Shown: piece by piece, positions 6,285 to 7,023 of the stretch | Layout of the letters: each line of letters starts with the position of its first letter | Position numbering within the stretch: position 1 is the first letter of the stretch | NCBI GenBank assembly: GCA_023250495.1 | Contig: JAHFAP010000080.1 | Location: 4,951 to 11,973 of the forward strand | DNA length: 7,023 nucleotides | Reading direction: 5' to 3' | From: Deltaproteobacteria bacterium | GTDB lineage: Bacteria; Desulfobacterota; Binatia; UBA9968 | The notes under the pieces: generated by a model | Seen by the model: only the letters and a program-made list of their open reading frames with translations | What the model was told of the DNA's origin: nothing | Database searches by the model: none | Made by a program: the position numbers and the translations under genes

Positions 6285-6308
6285 CTCCAGTGCTCCAACA
6301 CTCCAATT
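6285..6308. repeat. Three-copy 8-base tandem repeat (CTCCA-based)
   Basis: CTCCAGTG, CTCCAACA and CTCCAATT follow one another with an exact 8-base period, ending 12 bases before the stop of the DUF1989 gene. The shared core is CTCCA. It looks like a simple-sequence repeat. On the minus strand it reads as TGGAG units and creates an apparent small open frame that I do not regard as a gene. The remaining spacer sequence (6203-6284) shows nothing I can name. Confidence 0.6.
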
Positions 6309-6320
6309 TCGTCCCCGGGC

Positions 6321-6974
6321 TCAGTTCTTGCAGATCACGATCTTTAGATCTTTCCCCCGTCCGCCCTCCGGGCAGGCGCTGATTCCAACGAGACAATCCA
6401 TCTCGGCCCGCAAATCCATATGCGTCCCGGGCTTCGGCCGCGTCATCGCGTACCTCATCGTGCCGGTCTTTGCGTTAATGACCATCGTCTGAAAAATATT
6501 AAGCGGGCTGGGAATATCTTCCTTGGGGATCTTCCAGGGCTTTAAGGCTCCGGCAAGATTCTCCCAACATCCGTGCTTGGGCGCAGCGCCCCTTTTTCTG
6601 CCGAGCTTCTTCCACGTCGCGCCATATATCGCAAAGATCTTGTCGCCCCATTTTTTGTAGAAGGAGGTGCTGCACATCCCCTTTTCCATGTCGTGCGTTC
6701 CCTGGTAAGTATCTTTCACGATGGTCATCATCACGTTGTTGTATTTCGAGATCAGCGCGTCGCCGGTGGTGACGTAGATCTTGCCCTGGTCCACCTTGGT
6801 GCGCGCCTGATCGAAGCGCTCTTTCACGTTGCGCAGATTAAAGACCACAAAATCGGCGGTGGACTCGCCGACCACGCGAAGCACCTGGCCCTTTTTCACG
6901 ATAAAGGCGCTGCCGGTGTTTTTCTGAATGACGTGCTCGCTCACAACCTCATTCCTGTCGGATAGGACCCTCAT
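6321..6974 (-). CDS. DUF1989 / urea carboxylase-associated family protein
   Basis: This 217-residue soluble protein matches the DUF1989 pattern: SAFIVKKGQVLRVV (22-35), ADFVVFNL (40-47), the GTHDMEKGMCS segment (92-102), HGCWENLAGAL (134-144), PSPLNIFQ (155-162), DLRAEMDCLVGISACPEGG (187-205). The conserved Cys/His/Glu residues (H94, C101, H134, C136, E191, C201) are likely metal or catalytic ligands. Some family members act beside urea or guanidine carboxylase, and one pair has been shown to be a carboxyguanidine deiminase. No such carboxylase is in this window, so that role is not established here. The start is well bounded: an in-frame TGA lies two codons upstream of the ATG at 6974. No good Shine-Dalgarno is visible. 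It converges with the binding-protein gene across a 184-base repeat-rich spacer, so it is not in the same operon. An alternative, less likely start is GTG at codon 11. Confidence 0.87.
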   Translation of the reverse strand: MRVLSDRNEVVSEHVIQKNTGSAFIVKKGQVLRVVGESTADFVVFNLRNVKERFDQARTKVDQGKIYVTTGDALISKYNNVMMTIVKDTYQGTHDMEKGMCSTSFYKKWGDKIFAIYGATWKKLGRKRGAAPKHGCWENLAGALKPWKIPKEDIPSPLNIFQTMVINAKTGTMRYAMTRPKPGTHMDLRAEMDCLVGISACPEGGRGKDLKIVICKN

Positions 6975-7023
6975 ACGTCATCCGATGGCGTCGATCAAGG
7001 GGAGCTGGAGGCACGATCCAGTT

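Noticed and set aside
6011..6301. A minus-strand 96-codon frame beginning MLEHWSIGV.
   Set aside because: Its start lies in the CTCCA tandem repeat and its end is antisense to the binding-protein gene; no family resemblance.
1..7023. CRISPR arrays, tRNA or rRNA genes, insertion sequences, toxin-antitoxin or phage genes.
   Set aside because: No regularly spaced repeats, no cloverleaf-like segment outside coding sequence, and no transposase, integrase or small toxin motif were seen on either strand.

Overview
This is a bacterial chromosomal segment, moderately GC-rich, with Shine-Dalgarno-led genes packed into short operons. Six protein genes are supported. The mix is two UbiD-family decarboxylases, a luciferase-like flavin enzyme, an NMT1/SsuA-type periplasmic binding protein, a molybdenum-hydroxylase FAD subunit and a DUF1989 protein. 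It is typical of the catabolic islands of uncultured soil, sediment or sponge lineages such as Binatota/Desulfobacterota-like, Tectomicrobia or Rokubacteria-like bacteria. That taxonomic guess is inference from gene style; no rRNA or other marker gene is present.

Layout. The left half reads leftwards: the LLM oxidoreductase (3439-2456), then UbiD-A (2374-1028). After a 161-base gap holding a large imperfect inverted repeat and a short tandem repeat comes a CoxM-like FAD subunit (866-1), whose C-terminal end runs off the left edge. The right half reads rightwards from a divergent control region (about 3440-3635): UbiD-B (3636-5072), then 56 bases later a secreted solute-binding protein (5129-6136). 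A 184-base convergent spacer (6137-6320), full of small palindromes and short repeats, separates it from a leftward DUF1989 gene (6974-6321). No tRNA, rRNA, CRISPR array or transposase is visible, and no stretch over 300 bases lacks a gene.

How the genes may work together (inference). The binding protein could capture a small organic acid. The two UbiD paralogs, which need prenylated FMN made elsewhere by a UbiX enzyme, could reversibly decarboxylate aromatic, heteroaromatic or unsaturated acids. The LLM enzyme and a CoxM-containing molybdenum hydroxylase could carry out further oxidation. UbiD-A has Asp where the usual first catalytic Glu lies, while UbiD-B has the canonical set, so the two probably differ in substrate or efficiency. 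The actual substrate cannot be read from the sequence.
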